Below, one piece after another: positions 15,523 to 25,682 of a stretch of DNA of 64,000 nt. The notes beneath the pieces are model-generated. The model ran no database searches, was not told where the DNA came from, and saw only the letters and a list, made by a program, of their open reading frames with translations. This DNA is from CALLPQ01 sp038531745 (GTDB lineage Bacteria; Pseudomonadota; Alphaproteobacteria; Caulobacterales; Parvularculaceae): positions 124,001 through 188,000 of the forward strand of contig JBCBBJ010000004.1 of the NCBI GenBank assembly GCA_038531745.1, written 5' to 3'. A program made the translations under genes and the position numbers. Every line of letters begins with the position of its first letter. Position 1 is the first letter of the stretch.

Positions 15523-18294
15523 TCAAGGCTCTGTTGGCACGGTGAGCACGCTTAACAATCGGCGTTCGATGGATTGGAGCCGCCTTGGATTGGTGATTTT
15601 GTAGCCCGGTGCATCCTGCAGATAAAAACTATCAACCGCCCGCTCACCATAGGTGGCCACATGGGCGGTGCGAATCACCACGCCGATTTCGGCGAGAGCA
15701 CGGGCCAGTTTGAACAATAAACCCGGTCGATCAAGCCCCAACGCCTCAACGACCACACACGTTTCGGAGGCTTGCTGGTCCACGATCACTTGCGGGGGCA
15801 CAGCAAAGATTGGACGCCGATCGCCCAGTTTGCGTGGCAGTTTTGGCCCGCTTTTTGGTTGCTTTCGCGCTACACTTAGCAGCGCCGTGTGCAGCGCCTT
15901 GACGTGATCCTTTTCGGCCGGGGGTGCGCCGCCAATGGATTGAATAACAAAAACGTCAATCACATGGTTATCGCCCGCCGCAACGGCCTGAACACTACGT
16001 ACACTGAGGGACTGGCTGGCGATAGCACCGGCAAGATCAGACAAAAGCCCCGTACGATCGCGGGCATAGACAATCGCTTCAATGGATCCGTCATCGCGCA
16101 AGGACGCACTCACCCCGGCATCCAGACCGGCTGTTTCACCGGCCTTCAACAATGGGGCGAACCGTGCGAGCAAAGAGGGATCAACTGCCAGGATTGCGGT
16201 ATCGCGCAGATGGTCAAACAGCCAAGTGACATCGGCAGGCGACCAATCGGTAAGGAGCGCGGCCACTTTTTTGTGGGACTGGTTCAGGCGGGTCCGCAAG
16301 TGCTTGGTAAGGCCGTCCTCACCCTTTTTGAGATAGACGCGTGCTGCCTCAAACAGGGCGCGCAATTTACGTGTGAACCGTTCATTAATGCCTGGCGCGC
16401 CGATCACCTGCTCAAGGCAGACAGTGCCCACCAAGAGCAGGTTTAGCCGCGTGAGGGTCCCAACTTTCTGACAGAATTGGCGTATCGCATCGGGGTCCGA
16501 AACCGTGCGTCGATCAACGGTATTGACCATCAGGTCATGGTGGGAAGCGGCAAAAGCAACATCGCGGGCGACAGCAGTAGAAAGGCCCAGACGTTTGCAG
16601 ACACGTTCAAGCCTGCGTTCGATCTTTTCTATACTGACCTTTTCCCCTTGACGCACTTCTTGAAGTAAGACGGCAAGATAGTAGGGGTAGGGATCATCGG
16701 CTTCATCAAGGATACGAGTGGCCACGGGATGCAGTCGGCGATAATTACCAGCGCGCATTGCGGTGAGATGATCGAGGGCGCGAAAGGTCTGTTCATCAAG
16801 GGTGTACCGGCGATAAAGACCGAAGCGGATGCGCCCAATAATCCGCGCAAAGCTGGGTAAAAACCGTTTAATGATCCCTGTCTCAACCATTAGTCGAAGG
16901 CTATTGCTGGGGTGTGCTGTCGCCAAAAGACACCGACGAAACAGATCAACAATTTCCGGCGCGTCACGGTTTGTCTTATCGAGGGCCGTCACATAGTCGG
17001 CCATCAAGCACAAAGCGTCAGGATGAACATCAAGCTCAGGATTTGTTGACAGTACATACAAAAGACGAAACCAGATCACCGGTTTTTTGCGGGCCTGGTG
17101 GGCCCGCGCGAAAGTGAGATAACCGTTTTTTAGGGCCAGACCGGCGGCGGGGTCCGGCCCTGTTTTGATATTTTTCCGAAGTTGCGCACCACGCAGGGCA
17201 CGCACCATGGGTTGAGAAAGCGGCTTAAGGCCTTTTTTCGCTGTGCCCTTGCGGTGCGCATCAAGTTTTGGGCCGATCACATGGGCCAAACGACCTACAT
17301 CGGTTGCCGTTATAAAATAGTGACGCATCAAGCGCTCGGCAGCGCGCATCTGTACCCGCTCGCCATAGCCCATATGATCGGCCATGGTTTGTTGCACATC
17401 AAAGCTTAACCGGTTGTCATCGCTTTGGCGACAATGATGAAGGTAATACCGGGTACTGAGTAAGAAGTCTTGTGCCGAGGTGAGCGCCTTGAGATCACTA
17501 TCATTTAACATTGATTGCAAACCGGCGGCGCGGTTCGTCCGTCCAAAGTTCAATTGGGTAAGCCAGCCAATCTGATCAATATCGCGCAAGCCACCTTTGC
17601 CTTCCTTAATGTCGGGTTCGGTCAAATAGCGCGATTGCTCAAACTGATCGTGGCGTGCCTGTTGTTCCTCCCGCTTTTCGTTGATCAGGGGGCGTTTATG
17701 TTTTTGAAGATGGCGATCAAATTGGGAGAAAAATGATGCAGCTAGTTTGGGATCGCCGGCCAGGATCCGCGCATCTAGAAAAGCGGTACACGCATTAAGG
17801 TCTGTTTTGGCGAGTGCCATGGCAGTGGCAACCGTATGTACGCCTTGGCTAAGTCTGAGACCAGCATCCCACAGTGGGTAAAAAACTTGTGTACTGATTA
17901 CCTGAAGATCGTTGTCACTGGCCCCGTCATGGAGGAGTAAAAGATCGATATCTGAATGGGGGCTAAGGATGGCCCGCCCGTAGCCGCCAGTGGCAAGAAG
18001 GCAGAAGGCCGGTATGGTTTTGCCTGTTTTGCCGTTCTGCTGAGGTATCACCGCATCAAATAAGGCTGTCAGAACATGATCGGTTACTGTGGCAACACGG
18101 TTCGCGACGATCCGGCCGTTACGCGTACGGGTCAGCGGTTGTGCCCGGCAATCGGTACTTAAGTGGCGGATCGTTTGGGTTAAGACGTTGTGCGTTTGCC
18201 CGGTACGGTCAGTTTCCAGCGCGGTGCGGATCGTTGTCGAAATCCGTTGGATTAAGGCGGCGTCTCGGCGTGGTGGTGGTGGCGACGACATCAA
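15523..18294 (-). CDS. glnD: [Protein-PII] uridylyltransferase GlnD, with a degenerate HD domain
   Basis: Sensor of glutamine that uridylylates PII. The 923-residue protein has an intact nucleotidyltransferase domain (GGYGR at 103-107, SDIDLLL at 114-120), a central region aligned with the HD uridylyl-removing domain, and two C-terminal ACT domains (about 735-800 and 850-915) that bind glutamine. In the HD part, residues expected as metal ligands are changed: DEHT is DEQT (Gln502), the HD of LxHDIAKG is Gln545-Glu546 in LLQEVRQG, and the later ADI-type aspartate segment reads CLE (626-628). The removal activity is therefore probably lost. It lies between mutS and murJ on the same strand. Confidence 0.93.
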   Translation of the reverse strand: MMSSPPPPRRDAALIQRISTTIRTALETDRTGQTHNVLTQTIRHLSTDCRAQPLTRTRNGRIVANRVATVTDHVLTALFDAVIPQQNGKTGKTIPAFCLLATGGYGRAILSPHSDIDLLLLHDGASDNDLQVISTQVFYPLWDAGLRLSQGVHTVATAMALAKTDLNACTAFLDARILAGDPKLAASFFSQFDRHLQKHKRPLINEKREEQQARHDQFEQSRYLTEPDIKEGKGGLRDIDQIGWLTQLNFGRTNRAAGLQSMLNDSDLKALTSAQDFLLSTRYYLHHCRQSDDNRLSFDVQQTMADHMGYGERVQMRAAERLMRHYFITATDVGRLAHVIGPKLDAHRKGTAKKGLKPLSQPMVRALRGAQLRKNIKTGPDPAAGLALKNGYLTFARAHQARKKPVIWFRLLYVLSTNPELDVHPDALCLMADYVTALDKTNRDAPEIVDLFRRCLLATAHPSNSLRLMVETGIIKRFLPSFARIIGRIRFGLYRRYTLDEQTFRALDHLTAMRAGNYRRLHPVATRILDEADDPYPYYLAVLLQEVRQGEKVSIEKIERRLERVCKRLGLSTAVARDVAFAASHHDLMVNTVDRRTVSDPDAIRQFCQKVGTLTRLNLLLVGTVCLEQVIGAPGINERFTRKLRALFEAARVYLKKGEDGLTKHLRTRLNQSHKKVAALLTDWSPADVTWLFDHLRDTAILAVDPSLLARFAPLLKAGETAGLDAGVSASLRDDGSIEAIVYARDRTGLLSDLAGAIASQSLSVRSVQAVAAGDNHVIDVFVIQSIGGAPPAEKDHVKALHTALLSVARKQPKSGPKLPRKLGDRRPIFAVPPQVIVDQQASETCVVVEALGLDRPGLLFKLARALAEIGVVIRTAHVATYGERAVDSFYLQDAPGYKITNPRRLQSIERRLLSVLTVPTEP

Positions 18295-18391
18295 TGGGGA
18301 TCCTGGGGTAATCCTGTTCCCGGCTGTCTTTATTCATAGGCCGATGCCCCTTGTGTGCCCAGTGCATATGGGTATCACATGCGGTCAAAAT

Positions 18392-21289
18392 TTATTCTCT
18401 GTCCACCAATGATTTTAGCTTGTAGAGCGCGTCCAACGCGTCGCGCGGGGCCAATTGATCGGGATCAAGATTTGCTAATTCGTCCCGCAACGGATCGCTT
18501 GGCGTTGGCGCCGGGTCTGCGTCTCGTGCCTCGCTGCCGTCAGCGGCCTGCGCAAATAAGGGCAGGGCCTCAATGTGCTGCTGGCCGCCGCGGCTGTCTT
18601 CTAGTTGTTTCAGCACTTTTGTGGCGCGGCGCGTTACTGATCGCGGTAACCCGGCAAGGGTGGCAACAGCAACACCGTAGGACCGGTCCGCCGCCCCGGG
18701 GGTCACTTCATGCAGAAAAATGACGTCATTTTTCCATTCACGCACCCGCATGGAAACATTCCGTAGGCGCGCCAATTGACCCTCAAGCTGTGTGAGTTCG
18801 TGGTAATGGGTGGCAAAAAGACCGCGGCAGCGATTATGGTCATGGAGATATTCAAGCGCCGCCCAGGCAATCGACAGACCATCAAAGGTCGCCGTGCCGC
18901 GGCCAATCTCATCCATCACCACAAGGGAGCGCGCACCAGCTTGGTTCAAGATGGCGGCAGTCTCGATCATCTCAACCATAAAGGTTGATCGCCCGCGCGC
19001 CAGATCATCGCTGGCACCAACCCGCGAGAAGATGCGGTCGGCAACACCGATATGGGCGCTTGTGGCAGGCACAAACACCCCGGCCTGGGCCAGGATCGCT
19101 ATCAATGCATTTTGGCGCAGAAAGGTCGATTTACCGGCCATATTCGGCCCGGTCACCAGCCACAAAAGCGCAGCCGCATCGCCATTTGTGTTAGCCGGCG
19201 GCGGCTCACTAAGGCGGCAATCATTGGCGATGAACCGCTCCGATGATTTTGCCAAGGCGGCCTCAACGACAGGGTGACGGCCACCCACAATGGTGAAGGT
19301 AAGACTATCATCGATCTGGGGGCGGACGAACTCCCGGTTAACAGCCACATGAGCGTTGGCTGTTGCCACATCAAGGCTTGCGAGCGCGGCGGCAGCGGTT
19401 TGCAGGCTTTGGGCATGACGAAGCGTTCGGGCAACAAGATCGTCAAAGATTTCCTGTTCCCGGGCAAGGGCCTCGTTGGCGGCCCGGCTGATCCTTGTGT
19501 CAAGATCAGCCAGCTCGCCCGTGGTGAACCGCACACAACTGGCCAGGGTTTGACGGTGGATATAGGCGTGATTAGCCGCAGACCCCCCTTGACCGGCCAT
19601 CAGCTTGTCGCCTTGGCTGGTGGGGACCTCAATAAAAAAGCCGAGAACATTATTCTGGCGCACTTTGAGTGATTTGAGCCCGGTATCGGCGCGATAGGTG
19701 TTTTCCAAACCGGCAATCACGCGGCGGGCGTCATCGCGCAGGGATTTGACCGCATCAAGCCCGGTGTCATACCCTTTGCGCACAAAGCCGCCATCACGCG
19801 CGAGCATGGGCACCTCATCAGTCAGGGCACTGTTCAATTGATTGAGAAGACTGGAAAAGCCGTTGCCCGATCCGTCCTCCAGATCGACCATGGTGGCGCT
19901 TAAGGTTTCGGTTAGGGGGGCAGAGAGATCGCGCGCCAGTGCGGCAAGAGATTGCGCCAGTGTTCGGCCCGCTGAAATACCAGCGCGAATGGCCACAAGA
20001 TCACGCGGGCCGCCGCGCCCCAGCGATAGACGTGACAGGGCACGGGCCATGTCAGGCGTGTCTTTCAAGAGACGACGTATCTCATCGCGGCCCGTCTTTG
20101 TGCTGATAAAAAAGTCAATTTCATCAAGCCGGCCATTGATGGTGATTGGATTTGTCAGGGGGGCCGATAACCGCCGTGCCAATAGCCGCGCGCCGGGCCC
20201 CGTCACTGTGGCATCGACACTATGGATGAGGGAGCCTCTGCGTTCCCCGGTCTGGGTCTGATAAATCTCCAGCGAGGTGCGGGTTGTGGGATCAATTGCA
20301 ACAGCGTCCGTAGCCGGATTAAAACGCGGTGGTTGCAGTTTGGGCAGGCTACCAGCTTGGGTCAGGGCCACATAGCTGAGGAGGCCGCCCATGGCGATCA
20401 CCGCGCTACGGGAAAAATCGCCCAAACCGTCGAGGGTTGCGATGCCCGTCATCGCGCGCAAATGCTCAAGTGCGCGGGCGCGCGAATAACTACTGGTGGG
20501 CTGCCGGGTTTGGCGCACCGGATGGGTCAGGGTTTGCACCGCGTCCAGCCACTTCGTGACGCTGGCGCTTTTGGTGTGATCGCCATCGCTTTCGTTCGCG
20601 CTTGCATCCAGATCTGGCAGGATTAATTCCGATGGGACCAGTGCGGAAAGATCAGTGTCCAGCGTTTCGGGGCTCGTCGCGCGGACAAAGAATTCCCCTG
20701 TCGATACGTCCGCACAGGCAAGTGCGCCTTCCCGCCCGTTTTGCGTTAAGCCAAGGGCGATAATGAAATTGTTCCGCCGCGCGTCAAGCAGCGTGTCTTC
20801 GGTAAGAGTGCCTGGCGTAACAATCCGCACAATATCGCGGGCGACAACTGATTTTGCGCCGCGCTTTTTGGCTTCCTCCGGTGCCTCCATCTGTTCGCAG
20901 ATGGCGACGGTATGATCCATACGGATCAACCGGGACAAATAGCTTTCATAGGCATGAAATGGCACGCCGCACATGGGGATATCATCGCCCTGATGCTGGC
21001 CGCGCCGGGTCAGCGTAATGTCAAGATCGCGCGCGGCAATGATGGCGTCGTCAAAAAACAACTCGTAAAAATCGCCCATGCGATAAAACAACAGCGCATC
21101 GGGAACCCGGGCCTTGATCGACAGATATTGTGTCATCATCGGCGTCGGGCCGGTTTTGCCCGCCGATTTAGTTTTATTCTTTACTTTGGTTTTTGCGCCC
21201 GGGGTCGCCATTGCCTCATCTTTGTCTGTCGCTATGGCGATAGAGGGGGATAAGGGCGATGGGGCGGAGGGCTTTACCGAGGAAGACAT
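18392..21289 (-). CDS. mutS: DNA mismatch repair protein MutS
   Basis: Recognises mismatches and starts repair with MutL. Features: the mismatch-wedge motif MGDFYELFFDDA near the N-terminus, the Walker A TGPNMAGKST, the Walker B VVMDEIGRGT and the conserved STFMVEM segment. From ATG 21289 the protein has 965 residues; an open frame runs on to 21511 but would enter the divergent gene at 21383, so 21289 is chosen. Even so the N-terminus carries about 50 Ser/Pro/Lys-rich residues before the usual start of homology (PMMTQYLSIKA), an unusual disordered extension. Confidence 0.96.
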   Translation of the reverse strand: MSSSVKPSAPSPLSPSIAIATDKDEAMATPGAKTKVKNKTKSAGKTGPTPMMTQYLSIKARVPDALLFYRMGDFYELFFDDAIIAARDLDITLTRRGQHQGDDIPMCGVPFHAYESYLSRLIRMDHTVAICEQMEAPEEAKKRGAKSVVARDIVRIVTPGTLTEDTLLDARRNNFIIALGLTQNGREGALACADVSTGEFFVRATSPETLDTDLSALVPSELILPDLDASANESDGDHTKSASVTKWLDAVQTLTHPVRQTRQPTSSYSRARALEHLRAMTGIATLDGLGDFSRSAVIAMGGLLSYVALTQAGSLPKLQPPRFNPATDAVAIDPTTRTSLEIYQTQTGERRGSLIHSVDATVTGPGARLLARRLSAPLTNPITINGRLDEIDFFISTKTGRDEIRRLLKDTPDMARALSRLSLGRGGPRDLVAIRAGISAGRTLAQSLAALARDLSAPLTETLSATMVDLEDGSGNGFSSLLNQLNSALTDEVPMLARDGGFVRKGYDTGLDAVKSLRDDARRVIAGLENTYRADTGLKSLKVRQNNVLGFFIEVPTSQGDKLMAGQGGSAANHAYIHRQTLASCVRFTTGELADLDTRISRAANEALAREQEIFDDLVARTLRHAQSLQTAAAALASLDVATANAHVAVNREFVRPQIDDSLTFTIVGGRHPVVEAALAKSSERFIANDCRLSEPPPANTNGDAAALLWLVTGPNMAGKSTFLRQNALIAILAQAGVFVPATSAHIGVADRIFSRVGASDDLARGRSTFMVEMIETAAILNQAGARSLVVMDEIGRGTATFDGLSIAWAALEYLHDHNRCRGLFATHYHELTQLEGQLARLRNVSMRVREWKNDVIFLHEVTPGAADRSYGVAVATLAGLPRSVTRRATKVLKQLEDSRGGQQHIEALPLFAQAADGSEARDADPAPTPSDPLRDELANLDPDQLAPRDALDALYKLKSLVDRE

Positions 21290-21382
21290 GGACCTTGTCG
21301 TAAGCTGCCGGTCCGCTTGCGTAAAGAGATCATGGTCCGTTAAGGTCTTGACCGACCTTGCCGGGCTCGTCAGGGTCTGATT

Positions 21383-22171
21383 ATGGGAAAATCCCCCGAC
21401 CTTGTGACATGTATTGATCTTGGCGATCGGCGTGCGCCCGTTGAGGCGCGGATCAATCGCCGGGCGCGCCGCTTGATCGTGAAAGTCGATAGTTTGCATG
21501 GCATTGTGCATCTGACCGCGCCATCGCGCCGAGGCTTGCGCGATGCGGTTCGGTTTGCGGAGGAGCGCGCCGCTTGGATCCGCAACGAACTAGCCGCTGG
21601 CCCGAAAGCCCATCCGTTCGAAATTGGTGGTTTTTGCCCCTATGCTGGCGTGCCCCATCGGATCATGGCTGCAGGCGGCCCGCGCGCGCCCGTGCGCCGG
21701 TTTACCCAAACCGCTGATGCCACAGACGTGGCCCCTAACCGGGTGATGGTTGGCGGTGAGCCTGCCCATGTGAACCGGCGCGTGTGCGACTGGTTGAAAC
21801 GGGAGGCACGCCAGACATTGACCGCCCGGGCCGGGTTTTATGCGGGGCAGCTTGGTCGCCCCCATGGCCGCATTCGGGTCAATGATACCCGCTCGCGCTG
21901 GGGCTCTTGCAGTGATAAAGGCACACTGTCTTTCAGCTGGCGCTTGATCCTCGCGCCGCCGGCCATTCTCGATTATGTTGCCGCCCACGAATGTGCCCAT
22001 CTCGTCCACATGAACCATTCCAAAGCTTATTGGCAGGTACTGGCCGGGCTTGGTGTTGATGCGCGCGCGGCGCGCCAATGGTTTCAGCATCACGGGCCAA
22101 GACTATTCAGCTATGGCGTTCCGCATGCGGCCGATCCCGCACAGTCGAGTACCGCAGAAGCTGCCGCTTGA
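21383..22171 (+). CDS. YgjP-like (DUF45/M48-type) metal-dependent hydrolase
   Basis: A 262-residue protein of the YgjP/SprT-like group. The zinc motif HECAH with a third ligand region HMNHSKAYW is in the C-terminal third; the RWGSCSDKGTLSFSWRLILAP segment just before it is diagnostic for the family. These are putative intracellular metallopeptidases of unknown physiological role. It is divergent from mutS with about 90 bases between the starts and is followed by a flavoprotein gene on the same strand. Confidence 0.9.
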   Translation: MGKSPDLVTCIDLGDRRAPVEARINRRARRLIVKVDSLHGIVHLTAPSRRGLRDAVRFAEERAAWIRNELAAGPKAHPFEIGGFCPYAGVPHRIMAAGGPRAPVRRFTQTADATDVAPNRVMVGGEPAHVNRRVCDWLKREARQTLTARAGFYAGQLGRPHGRIRVNDTRSRWGSCSDKGTLSFSWRLILAPPAILDYVAAHECAHLVHMNHSKAYWQVLAGLGVDARAARQWFQHHGPRLFSYGVPHAADPAQSSTAEAAA

Positions 22172-22197
22172 TCGGACGCATTAGAAGAGGAAAATCC

Positions 22198-23607
22198 ATG
22201 GGCCAAAGTGTTTTGGAGACGGATTACCTGATTGTGGGTAGCGGCGCCGTGGGGATGGCATTTGCCGATATCCTCCTGACCGAGACCGATGCCTCGATGG
22301 TTATTGTTGACCAGTACCAAAAACCCGGTGGGCATTGGAACCTTGCCTATCCGTTTGTGACCTTGCATCAGCCCTCGGCGTTTTACGGGGTAAGCTCAAA
22401 AGAATTGTCCAAGGGCCGGGTGGATCAAATTGGCCTTAACAAAGGGCTTGGTGATCTCGCCTCCGGCGATGAAATTATGGCCTATTATGATGAGGTCATG
22501 CGCCACCAGTTTTTGCCCAGCGGGCGCGTGCAGTATTTTCCCAACTGCACCTATGCGGGGGACGGGCGCTTTACCAGCCATGTGACCGGCAAGACCACCA
22601 AAGTGCATGCTGGCAAACATGTGGACGCGACGTTTTTGAAAACCTCGGTGCCGGCTAATCATACCCCCTCCTACAGGATTGATCCGGCGGTGATGTTTAT
22701 GCCGTTGAATGGTCTCCCGAGCATTAAAAAAGCGCCTGCCGGTTATGTGATTATCGGGGCGGGTAAAACGGGCATCGATGCGTGTTTGTGGCTATTGCAA
22801 AATGGTGTTGAGCCCGATGCCATTCAATGGATCATGCCGCGTGATGCCTGGCTGCTTGATCGTCGTAATGCACAGCCTACAGAAGAATTTTTCTTTGATA
22901 CGCTGGGCGCGCAGGCCGGGCAAATGGAAGCAATTGCCAACGCTACTTCGATTGAGGATATGTTCGACCGATTAGAGGCTTGTGGCTATTTTCTGCGTGT
23001 AGACCCCGCGGTGCGGCCAAGCATGTTTCACGGCGCCACCATTAGCCGGGATGAGCTTACAGAATTACAGCGCATAAAGAATATTGTGCGGATGGGCCGG
23101 GTACGGTCAATTACGCCCAATGAGATCATTCTGGACGAGGGGACTATTCCGACCACACCTTATCATTGCCATGTAGACTGTTCAGCCCGGGCCATAACCA
23201 ATGAGAGTATTGTGCCCGTGTTTCAGGGCGATCTGATTACCCCGCAAATGGTCCGCTCCTACCAGCCGGTGTTCAGTGCGGCATTCATCGCCCATGTGGA
23301 GGCACATTATGACGATGAAGACGAGAAAAATCGTTTATGCGGCGTGGTACCGCTTCCCAATCACGATACGGATTATCTCAAGTTCACCGCTGCCTTTATG
23401 ATGAACCAGTATCATTGGGGGCAAGACAAGGATCTGCGCGCGTGGCTAAAGGATAATCGTCTCGACGGATTTTCCGGCCTTGTGGCGGGCATTAAGCCCG
23501 AAGAAACCGAAAAGCGTGCCGTGATGAATAGGCTGCGTGAAAACTCCATGCCCGCCATGGCGAAATTACAGCAATTTTTGGGGGAGCTAAGCCAGCCCGC
23601 TGCATGA
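22198..23607 (+). CDS. FAD/NAD(P)-dependent oxidoreductase (flavin-containing monooxygenase-like)
   Basis: A 469-residue flavoprotein with two dinucleotide folds: LIVGSGAVGMAFADILL at the N-terminus for FAD and YVIIGAGKTGIDACLWLL around residue 182 for NAD(P). The order and spacing resemble flavin-containing monooxygenases and related pyridine-nucleotide oxidoreductases, but a full FMO fingerprint is not seen, so the substrate is unknown. The ATG at 22198 is preached by AGAGGAAA; a longer frame from 22078 would overlap the previous gene. It is probably co-transcribed with the YgjP-like gene. Confidence 0.82.
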   Translation: MGQSVLETDYLIVGSGAVGMAFADILLTETDASMVIVDQYQKPGGHWNLAYPFVTLHQPSAFYGVSSKELSKGRVDQIGLNKGLGDLASGDEIMAYYDEVMRHQFLPSGRVQYFPNCTYAGDGRFTSHVTGKTTKVHAGKHVDATFLKTSVPANHTPSYRIDPAVMFMPLNGLPSIKKAPAGYVIIGAGKTGIDACLWLLQNGVEPDAIQWIMPRDAWLLDRRNAQPTEEFFFDTLGAQAGQMEAIANATSIEDMFDRLEACGYFLRVDPAVRPSMFHGATISRDELTELQRIKNIVRMGRVRSITPNEIILDEGTIPTTPYHCHVDCSARAITNESIVPVFQGDLITPQMVRSYQPVFSAAFIAHVEAHYDDEDEKNRLCGVVPLPNHDTDYLKFTAAFMMNQYHWGQDKDLRAWLKDNRLDGFSGLVAGIKPEETEKRAVMNRLRENSMPAMAKLQQFLGELSQPAA

Positions 23608-23793
23608 TGGGATAAGCCGACGGCCACACACGATAAGGTGAATGCGCGCCGCCTAAAGATGCCACGTTCATGCCCATTTTGCCCCCTAGCTTTTGAAGTG
23701 AAAGGGCCTAAATCTGATTACAGGATGGCGCGGTTGGTCCGCACCACAATGATCCAGGTTGAAACGCCATCGGACAGGAAGGTTGAGAGTACC

Positions 23794-25398
23794 ATGAAGC
23801 AGACCCCCAAATTTTCGAACGCCCCCCGGGCCCAAGAAACCGTTACACCCCCACGTCGGACCCGGCTTGGTCTTTTATCGGCAGGCGCTGGCCTCGGCGC
23901 GCTCGCCATGGCCGCGATGACGCAAGCGACGTCAGTCACTGCCGCGCAAGCCGATGAAGCTGGCCAGGGGATTACGGGTGCCGCAACTGCATTGGCGGGC
24001 GCCCAAGCCCTACCCCAGTCGGTAATCAATGATCGCGGTCTTCTCTCTTTTGCCGATGTGGTGGAAAGCGTCTCACCCTCAGTGGTGAGCGTGCTTGTGG
24101 AGCGGTCGGTCGAGGTGTCGCGTGGTCGCCCGCAGGTGCCGCCGGGGTTTGAGCGTTTCTTTGGGTTCCCCGAAGATCAGCAGGAAGATAATGATGATCC
24201 GTTCGGGGAGGATAATAATACCCGCCGTGCAGAGGCCCAGGGATCGGGCTTTTTTATCGACAAAAAAGGCCATATTGTCACCAATAATCACGTGGTTGAA
24301 GATGCGGAGTCTGTCCGCGTACGTCTTTCCGATGGCCGGGAAGTTGACGCCGAAATTGTTGGTACAGACGCCTTTACCGACCTTGCGGTTCTGAAGGTCA
24401 AGCCTCAGGCTACGCAATCCTACGTGGAATTCGCAGAAAAAGAGAGCCTGCGTGTGGGCGACTGGGTTGTGGCCGTGGGCAATCCGTTTGGACTGGGCGG
24501 CACGGTGACAAGCGGTATTGTTTCGGCCATCGGCGGCCAAAACCGTGAACAGCAATATGTGGACCTGATCCAGATTGATGCGGCGATCAATCGTGGTAAC
24601 TCCGGGGGCCCGGCCTTTGATCTCACCGGTCGGGTGATCGGTATTAATGTGGCAATCTATTCGCCCAATGGCGGCAGTGTCGGTATTGGCTTTGCGATCC
24701 CCGCTGACACCGCCAAGGCAACCATCGCCCAATTAATTGAAAATGGAACCGTGACCCGGGGTTGGCTCGGTATCGCCCTTGGCGATGTTGATGAGGCTTT
24801 AGCCGATGCGCTGAGCCTGTCATCAACAGACGGTGTTCTAGTGGAACAGGTGCAGCCTGATACGCCAGCCGAGGCGGGCGGTGTTGAAAATGGGGATGTG
24901 ATCACCTCCATCGATGGCAAGGCCGTCAATGGCCCCAACGATTTGTCGCGCCGAATTGCGAACTATCCTCCCGGGCGGAAAATCAAAATCGGCCTGGTGC
25001 GCGATGGCCGTACACGGAATGTTACCGTCACCTTGGGTAAACGCGATGAGGAGCAGACCATTGCGGCGCTCGACCCTTCCGTACCCGAAGAATCTGTGGA
25101 GCGCGAACTGGGTGTGCGGATATCGTCAATTACCCCGGCGCTGCGCGAGCGCTATCGCCTTGATGAGGATGCCACTGGCGTCGTTGTTACGGCGGTAAAG
25201 GCCGGCAGCGCGGCGGAGGAAGCGGGTTTGCGCACCGGTGTTGTGATCGCCGAGGTTGAAAACCAGAAGATCCGCTCCCCTGGTGATTTTGAGGACCGGA
25301 TTGCTGCGGCCAAAAAGTCCAGTAAAGGCGCCGCGCTCCTGCGATTGCAACGCGGGACCGTAAAGCAATATTCCGCCCTAAAACTTGGCGACGACTAA
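23794..25398 (+). CDS. DegP/HtrA-type periplasmic serine protease (Do family)
   Basis: A 534-residue protein with an N-terminal export signal (RTRLGLLSAGAGLGALAMAAM), a trypsin-like domain with the triad His166 (TNNHVVED), Asp196 (FTDLAVL) and Ser270 (RGNSGGPAF), and two PDZ domains (about 300-395 and 430-525). An Asp/Glu-rich loop precedes the protease core (about 125-145). Such proteins degrade or refold damaged envelope proteins. The start at 23794 is chosen by the signal peptide; upstream in-frame ATGs exist at 23638 and 23725. A hairpin terminator follows and a two-component pair lies downstream. Confidence 0.94.
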   Translation: MKQTPKFSNAPRAQETVTPPRRTRLGLLSAGAGLGALAMAAMTQATSVTAAQADEAGQGITGAATALAGAQALPQSVINDRGLLSFADVVESVSPSVVSVLVERSVEVSRGRPQVPPGFERFFGFPEDQQEDNDDPFGEDNNTRRAEAQGSGFFIDKKGHIVTNNHVVEDAESVRVRLSDGREVDAEIVGTDAFTDLAVLKVKPQATQSYVEFAEKESLRVGDWVVAVGNPFGLGGTVTSGIVSAIGGQNREQQYVDLIQIDAAINRGNSGGPAFDLTGRVIGINVAIYSPNGGSVGIGFAIPADTAKATIAQLIENGTVTRGWLGIALGDVDEALADALSLSSTDGVLVEQVQPDTPAEAGGVENGDVITSIDGKAVNGPNDLSRRIANYPPGRKIKIGLVRDGRTRNVTVTLGKRDEEQTIAALDPSVPEESVERELGVRISSITPALRERYRLDEDATGVVVTAVKAGSAAEEAGLRTGVVIAEVENQKIRSPGDFEDRIAAAKKSSKGAALLRLQRGTVKQYSALKLGDD

Positions 25399-25407
25399 CC
25401 CTAAAGT

Positions 25408-25440
25408 CCCGGGCTCGGCTTTACGCCGGTCCCGGGGTTT
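25408..25440 (+). terminator. Probable rho-independent terminator after the DegP-type gene
   Basis: Starting ten bases after the stop codon, CCCGGG-CT-CGGC pairs with GCCG-GT-CCCGGG (25408-25436) around a short loop, followed by GTTT. The stem is GC-rich; the U-tract is short. Confidence 0.6.
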
Positions 25441-25682
25441 ATAGCCGAAGGCTTTAAGCCTGGTACAGGTGTCAAAAGGGCTCCTTACCAAGGTATACTC
25501 ACTTACACCAAAACGTATACAGACGAAGTCCCATTTCGCCTCATATGCGTGCGTGCGCGCGCGCCCCAACCCGATTTTATGACAGAGAAGTAATTTTACC
25601 CGGCGGGGTCGAATTTCCCATGGTGCTGTGGGGTCGATACCGCAAGTAAGGGTTTTTCGTGGGGCTTTAGTAGGAGTGAGAG

